Positions 13,001 through 22,215 of a stretch of 64,000 nt of DNA are shown here, piece by piece. Source of the stretch: Breviolum minutum Mf 1.05b.01 (Eukaryota > Sar > Dinophyceae > Suessiales > Symbiodiniaceae); NCBI GenBank assembly GCA_000507305.1, contig DF239048.1, positions 62,001 through 126,000 on the forward strand, given 5' to 3'. The notes beneath the pieces are model-generated. The model was not told the DNA's origin and ran no database searches. It saw only the letters and a program-made list of their open reading frames with translations. The position numbers were made by a program, and so were the translations under genes. The number at the start of each line of letters is the position of its first letter. Within the stretch, counting starts at the first letter, position 1.

Positions 13001-16000
13001 GAGCAGCTCTCTCCAAGTTGGTGGTAGGAGAGTCGAATGCCGAAAGGCTGAAGCAATTGGAGGTGGAAAAACCGTCCGTGGTAAACCACCCGGTGTTTCA
13101 CCACGTTTGGGAAGCAACATGCTGGTGGATTTTAAAACACAAAAATTGCCCAGGTGATGATGATGTGAGTTGCAAAAATGATTAAAATCTGTTTATTTTT
13201 TGGTTTCTGGGGTCTTACAGATTCATCTTCATTATCAGAGAGGATACATCTATGATCATTTTGAGTTTAATACTGTTGATGGAAGAAATCCCAAACAACC
13301 ACCGTTTGGATGGTGCTAAAACCCTGTAAAGAATGGGGATAAACTACCAAACCTCAACTGGTTGGTGATCGCCGGATTTCTGGTTGCCATCAACCATATG
13401 GATGTTTCCGAAAATAGTGGTACCCCCAAATCATCCATTTTAATAGGGTTTTCCATTATAAACCATCCATTTTGGGGTTTTAGGTGTCCCTTTTACTAAT
13501 CACAAGCCACCTCTCCAACCCCCTGGTGACCTGGGGATTAATCGGTCAACTCCTAGAGGTGCCTTGGAACCTCAAAAATTGGGAAGATTTCCCAATGAAA
13601 CTGGACTAAAGGATGGAAATTGCCCTTGTAAAACGAACATGTTCCCCTAAAAAGGGACTATATCAATAGGAAATACATCTTCCAACTATTGATCTTCAGG
13701 GGACATGTTAGTTTTCAGGAGGGTAATTGATAATTAATCCTGAATTTATAAACAAGTTGCAGTGCTGCGCTCTGGCTCCCAGCAACAAATCCTCAAGACA
13801 GTGACATGGATAGAGTTGCCACAATGGGCATTGGGACTCCTTCCTTCCGATCTTGTTTAACGTATAGTCTGTTGCTAGCAGATTGATAGAATACAATTGG
13901 GTGTTTCCAAAAATAGGGGTACCCCCAAATCATCCATTTTAATAGGGTTTTCCATTATAAACCATCCATTTTGGGGTACCACTATTTTTGGAAACACCCA
14001 AATCGATGTTTCAACCAATACTGCTCGGTTCTTCATCGGCATTCATCTTGTTTCTTCCAGGCCATTGTCCATCCATTGGTTGAAGCCTCTCGCGATAACT
14101 TCATTTCGAGCGCACAGAAGCGACAGGAGGTGTGGACGGATAACCGATAACCCGTTGGATTTCAAATGATGGGACTGGAAGCACCAAGTTAAAAAAGCTA
14201 GGGTAGATGGGTGGTTTCATTTTTTTTAAAACTTTCACCCCTATTTTGGGGGAAATGATTCCCAATTTGACGTACGCACATTTTTCAAATGGATTGGTTC
14301 AACCACCAACTAGAGAATCATGTAGTCAAATATGTGGCAGAGAACTTTATTTTTTTTTCCAGAGGTCATCCTGTTTGATGGACGCATAGAGTCTAACCCA
14401 GTTGGCATGGGTTGAACAAATGGTTGAATTCATGTGGGATATCTTTTGATGTCAACTGATTCACCAGATGCATGAACCATGAACGGTAGCAGATGTACAC
14501 GATTTCCGGCAAAAGCATGTAAACCATATTTGGTTGGAATGCTAGTTTCCTTTTGGGATGGCCAATGTTCAGGTGCTATGTTAGTTTCAGGGAGGGTATT
14601 TTGTAATTGTGAGATGAACATATTGAGCCACACCAGAGTGATATGTTTTTTTCACCCAACAGCTCCAAGATAAAAACTTTCCCACATTTTTTCCACACTT
14701 TCCAGCTCCTTTGCGTGCTGGACATTCCCTTGCTCTTCGAAAAGAAACTTGTTGGAAACTCAGCTCTTCAGTGCTCTTTAGTTGTGCGAAGATGGTAGGA
14801 TGTGTTTCTGGAGTACTAGAGAGATATATGGAGATATCAAAGGAGTGTTGATGTTCAGGCAAATTTCATCAAATTTCTATGGTATTTGCATGTATTTGTC
14901 ATAATTTTGTGTGATTTGTGCCAATTGGTCTTGGAGCACTGCTTTCAGGAGAAGCACTGCGATATGGTTGTAGTGGTGAGTGCTCCTGCAGAGCAGCAGC
15001 CTGGGGGTCTCAGATGTTGATGATTGGTCCATCCAAAGATCATTTGCACCCTGCAAATTCAACACGGATACCAAAAATACTGTAATGGGACTTGTAAAAG
15101 GTATCTCCTTTCAACATATTGGCTATTTTGATTTAGTTTGCATATCTATGTTAAATTTCAGGGGGGGTACTAGGATTTCTTTATAAATCATCCATGTTGG
15201 AACCCAAGAACAACTCCACCATTGAGGCGCAAACGAGTTTTGGCTCGAAAAGATATGACCCCAGAGAAGTTCACTGCGATTCTCTCAAAGCAGGCGTGAC
15301 GTGGATTTCTTGGTTTTGGGATGGCAGTTTTGATCTTTTGATGGGAAATTTGTAACGACATTGTAGCGACTACTCCCGGTCTGTAAGAATTGAAGAAATG
15401 GTTTGGAATGAGCTCATTAAACTGCAGTTTTTGAATGTTTTTGACAGTTTCTATCATTGTCACAGCACAGCCTCTTGAAGAACAACTAGGCCCAGACAAC
15501 ACTGCAAACTGATCCCATCTTCTTCAAACAAATCTAGATATCATGATCTATTTTCAAAGGTAGATGACAAAGTTTCCATTTTTTTTTGAAACATGTTTTC
15601 CATATACACCCCGAAAATTTAACATAGCCCCTAAAGATAGGCAATCCCAAAAGGAAACTAGTCTTCCAATCATCATTTTGAGGGGCTATGTTAAATTTCC
15701 AGGGTGTATAAGCCCTGTATTCCTTTTTGCGTTGTGGTTGACCGTCTCAGGCATTGGTGACTTACCCCAGGTAACTTGTACCCAACTGACGGCCCGAAGG
15801 TCCCTGATGCGGAGAAGCGGAGACGAGCGGATCACGTGGTGGATAGTGGACTGACCATGGAGGAGATTTGGAAACAACATAATATCTGGGTGGTCAATGG
15901 TCAATGATCATTTTTATGTTCACCCCTATTTGGGGAAGATTCCCATTTTATTTTGACGAATATTTTTCAAAGGGGTTGACACCACCAACTAGATATTTTA

Positions 16001-16540
16001 TGATATTTTTGTTATGCAAAGATGACTCAAAAGGGGTACAAGTATGGCTAAATGTTTGATGGCTCCAGTGAGTTTTGGTCTAATTTGTATAACTAGAAGC
16101 TCTAGGAATTTCTAGAATGATGGTATGTTGACTCCATGATGGAATGGTCTTTACGTAGTTGTTGCTGCAGCATTCCATGCTGGCAATAAACAAGATGGTT
16201 AGAGGACCATACAGAGAACGGGGCAGTGGACGGGTCTCAGAAAACTATGGATTATTGATTTTCAAGTTTCTTGGCCAAAGGAGATATCCCACTTTTTGGA
16301 CCCATTGGAAGCCATTTTCTGAAAAAATATGCATTCTTTTCAAAAAAACAATTTCAATGTGACTCCATGCAGTTTTGATTGAACTTCACTTTTTTTTACA
16401 AAAAACACACTTTTCTCACTAAGCTCTCAACCAAAAAAAATCCAAGGGAAACAATCCCAGATCCCTGGATCTGCTTCAGGAGACCCAGGCGCAGGTAATG
16501 GCCTTGGTGAAAGAATGCAACTTGGGCGAAAGAGAGGGGG
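10039..16540 (+). CDS. Dephospho-CoA kinase (CoaE family), at least nine exons
   Basis: Transfers a phosphate from ATP to the ribose 3'-OH of dephospho-CoA, the last step of CoA synthesis. Exons: 10039-10091, 10843-10918, 12503-12543, 12985-13164, 14706-14750, 14949-14998, 15227-15293, 15800-15862 and 16480 to about 16540. All junctions agree in phase and rebuild the family in order: P-loop GLTGSIGMGKST (Lys codon 10065-10067), DDADATVHRLYAPG, AFGSEIL, GVDRAALSKL, NHPVF, VLDIPLLFEKKL, CDMVVVVSAP, QRKRVLARKDMTPEKF, VPDAEKRRRADHVVDSG and a final helix TQAQVMALVKE. The distance from GKST to DAD (12 residues between) is the usual one, and the total of about 210 residues is normal. Donors are GC after exons 1, 2, 6 and 7, GA after 3 and 8, and GT after 4 and 5. 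The N-terminal residues before GLTG and the exact 3' end are unresolved. Confidence 0.9.
10314..10415. repeat. TIR element, family B
   Basis: GGGTGTTTCC and GGAAACACCC ends enclose ACCCC...CATCCATTT and its mirrored half. It lies inside the first kinase intron. Confidence 0.85.
11921..12067. repeat. TIR element, family D
   Basis: TACTGTTGATGG at the left and CCATCAACAAGTA at the right, with internal arms GAAATCC and GGATTTCTTCC. The centre is a TA-rich insertion. It lies in the second kinase intron. Confidence 0.7.
12218..12318. repeat. TIR element, family A
   Basis: CTAGGTGGTGGTTTCAA on the left and GGTTCAACCACCAGCTAG on the right, with the family core (TTTTCACACCTA, then TTTGATTCATATTTTTCAAA). 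It is intronic in the kinase gene. Confidence 0.85.
12615..12723. repeat. TIR element, family A
   Basis: CTAGGTGGTGGTTTCAAATA on the left and GGTTGAAACCACCAACCAG on the right. It sits 71 bases after the fourth recognised kinase coding segment. Confidence 0.85.
12859..12950. repeat. Half of a family C TIR element
   Basis: CACTCCGGTAAACTAACATA resembles the family C left arm and is followed by AT-rich core, but there is no clear right arm before the exon at 12985. Confidence 0.4.
13271..13395. repeat. TIR element, family D
   Basis: TACTGTTGATGGAAGAAATC on the left and GGATTTCTGGTTGCCATCAA on the right. The core CCTGTAAAGAATGGGGATAA is shared with copies near 49720 and 50160. Confidence 0.75.
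13401..13485. repeat. TIR element, family B (right end missing)
   Basis: It begins GATGTTTCCGAAAATAGTGG, carries the core CATCCATTTTAATAGGGTTT and stops after CCATTTTGGGG. It directly follows a family D copy. Confidence 0.75.
13621..13725. repeat. TIR element, family C
   Basis: Arms ACGAACATGTTCCCC and GGGGACATGTTAGTTTTC end in GGAGGGTA. The core ACATCTTCCAACTATTGAT is shared with copies at 24439 and 35966. Confidence 0.75.
13899..13999. repeat. TIR element, family B (best copy)
   Basis: GGGTGTTTCCAAAAATAGGG on the left and CTATTTTTGGAAACACCC on the right, symmetric about AATAGGGTTTTCCATTATAA. No coding capacity. Confidence 0.9.
14198..14313. repeat. TIR element, family A
   Basis: Ends CTAGGGTAGATGGGTGGTTT and GGTTCAACCACCAACTAG, intronic in the kinase gene. 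Confidence 0.8.
14536..14599. repeat. Family C remnant
   Basis: Only the right half is clear: GGTGCTATGTTAGTTTCAGG followed by GAGGGTA. Confidence 0.5.
15605..15709. repeat. TIR element, family C
   Basis: ACACCCCGAAAATTTAACAT on the left and ATGTTAAATTTCCAGGGTGT on the right, inside the kinase intron 15294-15799. Confidence 0.8.
15886..15992. repeat. TIR element, family A
   Basis: It starts CTGGGTGGTC and ends GACACCACCAACTAG. It begins only about 23 bases after the kinase exon ending at 15862. Confidence 0.7.
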
Positions 16541-16546
16541 GTTGGA

Positions 16547-16595
16547 TTTTTTTTTGGATGATTTGGGGGGAAAACCCACTATTTTCGGAAACACC
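16547..16595. repeat. Right half of a family B TIR element
   Basis: GGATGATTTGGGGGGAAAAC leads to CTATTTTCGGAAACACCC. It lies immediately after the last kinase exon. Read through, it keeps the kinase frame open for about 20 codons, so the true 3' end of that exon is uncertain. Confidence 0.65.
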
Positions 16596-16603
16596 CATAT
16601 ATT

Positions 16604-16713
16604 CTAGGTGGTGGCAACTCAAACATTTTTTTTATTTTCACCCCGAAAATTGGGGAAGATGAACCCATTTTTTGACTCATATTTTTTTCAAAGGGGTTGA
16701 AACCACCAATTAG
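16604..16713. repeat. TIR element, family A
   Basis: CTAGGTGGTGGCAACTCAAA on the left and GGTTGAAACCACCAATTAG on the right, only a few bases after a family B remnant. Confidence 0.8.
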
Positions 16714-17970
16714 AAAAGGTGGCGTTTTTTTTTCTTTTCGGGAAAAAGTCTCGGAAGGTTTTTTGCTTTGAATTTAAAGGGGGGTGTTCGGTGTTCGGTT
16801 CATGTGTGTTGGGGTTGGCCTAAACCCCGGGAACTAAGCGGGAAAATAGTTCCCGCTATTTAGGGGGCAAAAAAGACTACGCCTTCATGAATCACTGTGA
16901 ACCATTGTTTTGGCCGAACTCAATATATGTTTGGAAAAAAACATGACTTTGTTTGTATTGGAAAAGACCTTGTTTTGGAGGAGCCAAGGCTAAAAATAGA
17001 AGACAAAAGGTTCCAGGTGTACCTACATATTATATATAGATAATTATGACTATACCGGGGTCCACCAAAATCACCTTGTTACATCAGACAATCAACCCTA
17101 AAAATTGGCAGGTATTGCCCCTTGGTGATGCAGGGGTTTTCCAATTGTTTAAGGTTGTTTCAGGTGATTTTGGCAAACCCCGTATCTTCATGGCTTGCCA
17201 ATCAAGTCATGAAGCCTTTTGGTTGTTAAGTCTTGTGTCATCCGTTTTGGTGGGACAAAGATTTTGGGGGATATGATTCAACATATTATCGAACAAAAAG
17301 GATAGGAAAGTTGATATCTCTAGAAAAGGCAACTTGCTGGAACAAAATCTATCCCGAACAAAAACAGTCAAGTAGACCTCACTCCTTTGAGTTTTTTTTG
17401 TTTGGGGCTGGGTGTTTTTTTTTGGTTTAAGACAACAAAAAACGCCAAGATTTCAGGACTTTGGGGCCCGGTGAAATCTGAAACACGCCAGTCCAGAAGA
17501 CTAACTCATAAAAAGCACATGTTGGGATCCTCGACTGCAAGGATCCCAACGTATGCAACCAAAAGGATGAGTTTCAAGAGAATGGATCAGTGGATTCAAC
17601 CCTTGACATCGCTGATTCAACTCTTCAATTTCAGGGGCTTTTAACATGGTCAACATGTATATGTAACTTACCTCTTTCCCACATTTTTCCACCCAAAAAA
17701 CAACAAGTCAGCAAGTTTACACCGGAAAAAAATAAGAGATTAAGGACTTCACCAAAATTGGCATGTCCTTCAAAAAGTGCCATCATGCCAAGCTGGCTGA
17801 AAAACATCGGCAAAGAACCACTTTGAAACCAGCTGTTTGATTTATTTTTTGTTGAAAAAACACAGAACAAACTTTGCCAATATGTTTTCAAAGATATTCT
17901 GCTAGAAGCGCTTCCATATGTATTTTTTGTTGTTTCAATGAACATTTGGAGTGAAACGCCCATCATCGAC
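16714..17970. other. No supportable gene; one strong hairpin
   Basis: AT-rich, with several short open frames that overlap one another. GTTGGGATCCT (17521-17531) and AGGATCCCAAC (17541-17551) form an 11-base-pair stem with a nine-base loop. Confidence 0.45.
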
Positions 17971-18050
17971 CTTGTTTTGAAGGTCGAAGTCGGGTGTCCT
18001 CAGAACGACAGCGTGAAGAACGGCTGCCAGGGTGCCACAATGGGCCGCTG
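17971..18050 (-). CDS. Ankyrin-repeat exon on the minus strand
   Basis: Read on the minus strand, 80 bases lie between CTACATAG and a GTCGAT donor after AAG. Two bases complete a codon and 26 codons follow, reading AAHCGTLAAVLHAVVLRTPD then FDLQNK. This fits the two helices and turn of an ankyrin repeat (AA..G.....V....L..D.DLQNK). If unspliced, the next residues VDDGRFTP also fit the consensus. A possible upstream minus exon near 18236 (IKLLEAK) has no phase-compatible join. This is the only convincing minus-strand exon in the window. It could be part of another ankyrin gene running the other way, or a relic. Confidence 0.5.
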
Positions 18051-18497
18051 CTATGTAGTGATTTATGGATATTGAGGTTGGTGTAGTACAAGTAGCTGTT
18101 GATAAGTTTTTCAATTTGGCTTGGAAGATTTTTCTTGGGGCAGGTTCATTGTTTTTTGTTGTAAATTCATGCAAATTCTGTTCGCTTTGAGTTGTGAGAT
18201 TTTCAGAACGAGTGGCTTAGCCTCCAGCAACTTTATCTCTTCAAATCAGTGGCAGAAATAGGACAAACACGACACGCTTTTTCCCCCTAAGAGTCAACAT
18301 CTACCGGAATTACATATGGGGATTTTTCAGATTACACCATCCTCCTGGTTTTTACAGAATGAATATCTTAAGAATCCATGAGAATCTCCATAAAAACCAA
18401 CCAGTTCATATTGTCATTGTAATGTCATTGCAATCTGATGTTTCAATAATTTTGTTTGGGAAGTCGGTTGGCCCCAAGCGCGATGAAATATCCCAAG

Positions 18498-18576
18498 GCA
18501 TTGGCTGTTTCTCGGTGCTGCTATGGCAGCCGGTGCTGCTGCTGCTTTTAGTGTCCTACGCAACGTTGGCCGATGA
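18498..18576 (+). CDS. Hydrophobic terminal exon, possible tail anchor
   Basis: After ATCCCAAG the frame reads HWLFLGAAMAAGAAAAFSVL then RNVGR and TGA (18574-18576). It encodes one Ala/Gly-rich membrane-spanning segment with a short basic tail. It is the next plausible plus-strand coding exon after the dephospho-CoA kinase. Some eukaryotic dephospho-CoA kinases carry a C-terminal hydrophobic anchor, so it may be that gene's last exon. The phase of the preceding kinase exon does not join it directly, so the link is only inference. Confidence 0.35.
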
Positions 18577-18627
18577 GGTGCCAACCTTCCAATTCTCAAA
18601 TAGTACATGGCACCATTCTTCTTCGTA

Positions 18628-18632
18628 GCTTC

Positions 18633-18667
<35 letters not shown>

Positions 18668-18735
18668 GGTTGTTTGTTGTTTGTTGGTTGTTTGTTGTTT
18701 GTTGTTTGTTGTTCTTGTTGTTCTTGTTGTTTGGT
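18628..18735. repeat. TTG trinucleotide microsatellite
   Basis: About eleven TTG units are followed by TTGTTTG variants. It encodes homopolymeric runs in every frame and is not coding. Confidence 0.9.
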
Positions 18736-18893
18736 GATTGATGGTGTTGCTACTGCTGGGATGGCGATTATCAGATATGCTGATTCCGTTTGCAAAACAT
18801 CGAAGTCGGGCTTCCCCAGGAGTCACCACCAGGATTCTTACATGTGTATAACTTTTTAGTAGGGGATCTTTACAAACCTTGACTTGCTACTCT

Positions 18894-18990
18894 TACCCTC
18901 CAGGAAACTAACGTATCACACCTTGGAAAAAGGAAATTCATCTTCAAAGGTGCCTTTGTAAAGGGATATGGATTCGTCCCCTGGAGGGTA
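18894..18990. repeat. TIR element, family C
   Basis: TACCCTCCAGGAAACTAACG on the left and CCCCTGGAGGGTA on the right. The inner part of the right arm has decayed. Confidence 0.8.
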
Positions 18991-21712
18991 CTGGGCAGGG
19001 GAATGTCATCACAAGGAGGTGATGGTAACAAAGGTTTTGTCGATCCAATGACTTTCTTTTGTTCCGGCTGACGCCAAAAAACTCAGGATTCTTCAAAAAC
19101 AAAAGAATCCGATAATCCAATGTGTCAATTAATGTCAATTATCTTCATTTCTACAACATGTTCAATTTGTATCAGTTTGTTTAGCTGTCAATATACATAT
19201 GCATTTGAGGCAAAAAAATGCTAAAGACTTCGGGGCATTTCAAGCAGAAAAGCGCGCCAGGAAGTCCGCCAGCTGAGCATCCATCAAAAAGGTGCTGATT
19301 GAAGCACCTTTTTTTTTAAATTTCTCCATGCGTTACTTCATATGTTTTTTTAGTTATAGGAACACATGTAGTATCATGTAGTCTCATGTAGTTTCAATTT
19401 TTTGATGATGTAGCTGAAAACAAGAATTAGAATTCTACACAATTACAAGAGTTACAAAAAAGGAACCTTTCACTTTTATTTTTCAATGGTCCTTTGGCTG
19501 AGTTCCTCCTCATCAAAGATGAGATGAGTCAGACATGGTCAGACTCTGTAAACAAACAACCTGGTGATTCCCAAATTCGGTCCAAAAGTTGCGAGATTTT
19601 CACTGGAAAAAAAACTTCTATGATGTTTGACGGAAAAATCCGAACAATTCCAAGGCCACCTTTTAAGGCAAATGTCCGAAAAAAAACCTATGCCTTCACA
19701 CCACCGGGGGCCTGGGAGATTTCGGCTCAAGTTGTGGTGAAGAGGTTGTCAAACAACCAAATCGTGATTGCCCCAATGAAAATCGACACTTTGTTGCCAC
19801 TATTTTTCAGGAAGACTTGAAGATTTCACTGATATTTGATGGATTTTTTTTTGATTCACCAAACATTCCTGGTAGTGAGTATCGTGGCATGTTACCTTTT
19901 ACTTGTCTTTACGCACAAGAGAAGATAGATGCAAGTTTTAATTCACAGACCATACATGAAGTGAATCTAAAATGTAATCATGTGGATTTTCTTAGAATTG
20001 TTGTCCAGATAGTTTCAGGTTGACTTGGTTTTATGTCCAGGATAGTTATGTCCAGATAGTAATGTGACAGTCATGTGGAATGATTCAACCTCCAGATTCA
20101 TTTGGGTCCCGGACATTTTTTTGTGCACACAAAAACACCGTCACGGGCAGTTTGAGTCTCCCAGAAACTCTGCGACTTGGCGGCTTTAAGGTTGATGGAA
20201 CTCTAAGGTAGATACATATTTGGCACCAAATAAACGAATATGTACTGAGTATATATATATAATATAAAATATACGTATAATATATATATATACGTATATA
20301 TATATATACGTATATACATATATATACGTAAATATATATATATATACGTATATACAACCTTTGAAAAGAACTCCAGGTTGGAAAAAGCCCAAACAAAAAA
20401 AGGAGTTTTTCTTTTTCGAGGTGGTAAACTGCACATGTTTGAACAGATATTCCCGTGCCAGAGTATACTTTCAATCCACCTTCAAATCATTGGAAAATGA
20501 GGCTTTAATCACATTTTGTCAACCACCCAGTTTGTCCCACAAAGCATCACAAAGATCGCATCTTACTAGCAGTACGTTTTGTTTTTGGGTTCAAAAGTTA
20601 CAGATTGCCCTGGATGTTCCCGACTTTAGATGAGTTTCTTCAATTTCAATGCGTTTTTTGCCAGTTTTTCTGTGTCGCTTCGGAGGCCTTACATTTCTCT
20701 AAACGGGATGAGTCTCGCAGCACAGAAGCACCGTATGGCTACTGAGTTTGGATGGATGGATTCGTGTGTTTTTTTTGTTGTGGAAGTGCTGATGGGCATG
20801 TTAATGACCTGGGGCACCAAATTCGGTGTTGCTTTGTCGAAAGTGTTCCGTGAATGTTTGTAAAGAAAACATGTTTCAACATTCAACATATTTTGTTTTT
20901 GTTGTCCGAGCTGTTTGGCTGCAACTGAACGACGAAAAGTGTAGTCCTTTAAAAACCACGAAAACAAACATGGTGAAAGATCAACATCAACCGACATCAA
21001 TCAACTACATCAAAATTGTATGGAATATCTGTAGCTCGAGTATTTTTTGGAAAAAAAAACTCCAGTGCTAGTACTTTCACTTCGGAAGGTTCCTGAATGG
21101 TTGTTAGCTTCCATTTTGGTCAAGCACTTCATAAGGACTTAACGTGTGAATCCCCTTGAGTTGCCCCTTACCTTGGTAAAGCTATCCGGGAATCGGCAAT
21201 GCCCCCGTAATTATGTAATAGATTTGCAGTGAATTGAATGATTTCACCTTCAACGGAGAGCCTTTCAAACAAGCCAAGAAAGGCAGATGCTATTTGATGC
21301 TAAGCATTGCTAAGCTTTTTAAAACGTTGCTTCATTTGGATCCTCACGGGTTCAAAACGTGTGTTAAACGTTTCATGGGCATTCGTCCGACTCGCCGCCT
21401 TTGGCCGCTGGTGCTTTGCTTGGGAGTGGCACGTTTTTGCTTCAACAATCTGTCCTTTACAGGACCCTCAGGACACCCGTTATTTTTTTTGGGGGGGGGA
21501 AGGAGCAGTGAAAAACCTGGTTGTTGTCATAAGTATGTTGGAATGAATTGTTGCCCTGTTGAAGAAGATCATTATATACTCACTGTACTCTACTGTAAGA
21601 ATTCAATGTGAAAACCATATTCACCCACCAGAATATACATCTAGTCTAGTCATATAGAAACCATAGTTTCATACAATCATGTGCAATCTACTTTGAACAA
21701 TCCTATTTTTTT
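18991..21712. other. No supportable gene
   Basis: Contains a TA-rich ATATACG microsatellite (20245-20355) and a 108-codon open frame at 19494-19820. That frame has no recognisable motif, an AT-rich composition and no supporting splice context. A short frame near 21234-21610 is open in two phases and could not be resolved. Confidence 0.4.
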
Positions 21713-21818
21713 GGGGTATCCCCCACCCACTAACAGTGAAATAATTATCTGTTCATTTTTATGAAGGGCCCCCTATAAACCTTCATTTTCCACTGTTAGT
21801 GGGCCGGGGATACCCCCA
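21713..21818. repeat. Palindromic TIR element, family E
   Basis: GGGGTATCCCCCACCCACTA with ACAGTG on the left mirrors CACTGTTAGTGGGCCGGGGA with TACCCCC on the right. The loop is about 45 bases. Confidence 0.75.
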
Positions 21819-22215
21819 ACCTATTTTAATGATGGGAATTTTTCAAGATGTCATGTGGTCACACAACCCCAACCTCCGGGGGCCACCTTTCAATCTACCT
21901 GACCCACAGGAGGTCAGGTAAAACAACGGCAGCCAAAGGTGTGGCCATTGCGAAGCTTTTGGGGAAGGGTTTCGTAGGGAAGGGTTTCATAGAAGATTTT
22001 GATGTTCAACCTTTTACGTCAAAACCTCTCCCTATTGAGATGATTTTTTCTTCTTGGTTTAGCTGAGTCGGGAGTGTAAAAAAAAACAAGAACACATGAA
22101 AGATATAAGCATTGATCAACAACAATCCAAGCTTCTGGATGCGATATCGTACAAGCTAGGTAATTGAAACAACGAAAACTACGCACAACAAAAACAACGC
22201 ATGCCTTTTCCACAG

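Noticed and set aside
19494-19820. 108-codon plus frame as a gene
   Set aside because: AT-rich residue content, no recognisable motif, no flanking exon with matching phase. Chance cannot be excluded in AT-rich DNA.
21098-21120. TAGCTTCCATTTTGGTCAAG as a degenerate spliced-leader relict
   Set aside because: It needs an insertion and a deletion to align and no coding sequence follows.
21848-22066. P-loop-like RSGKTTAAK as a nucleotide-binding exon
   Set aside because: Lacks the preceding glycine-rich strand of a Walker A motif and no downstream kinase motif was found.
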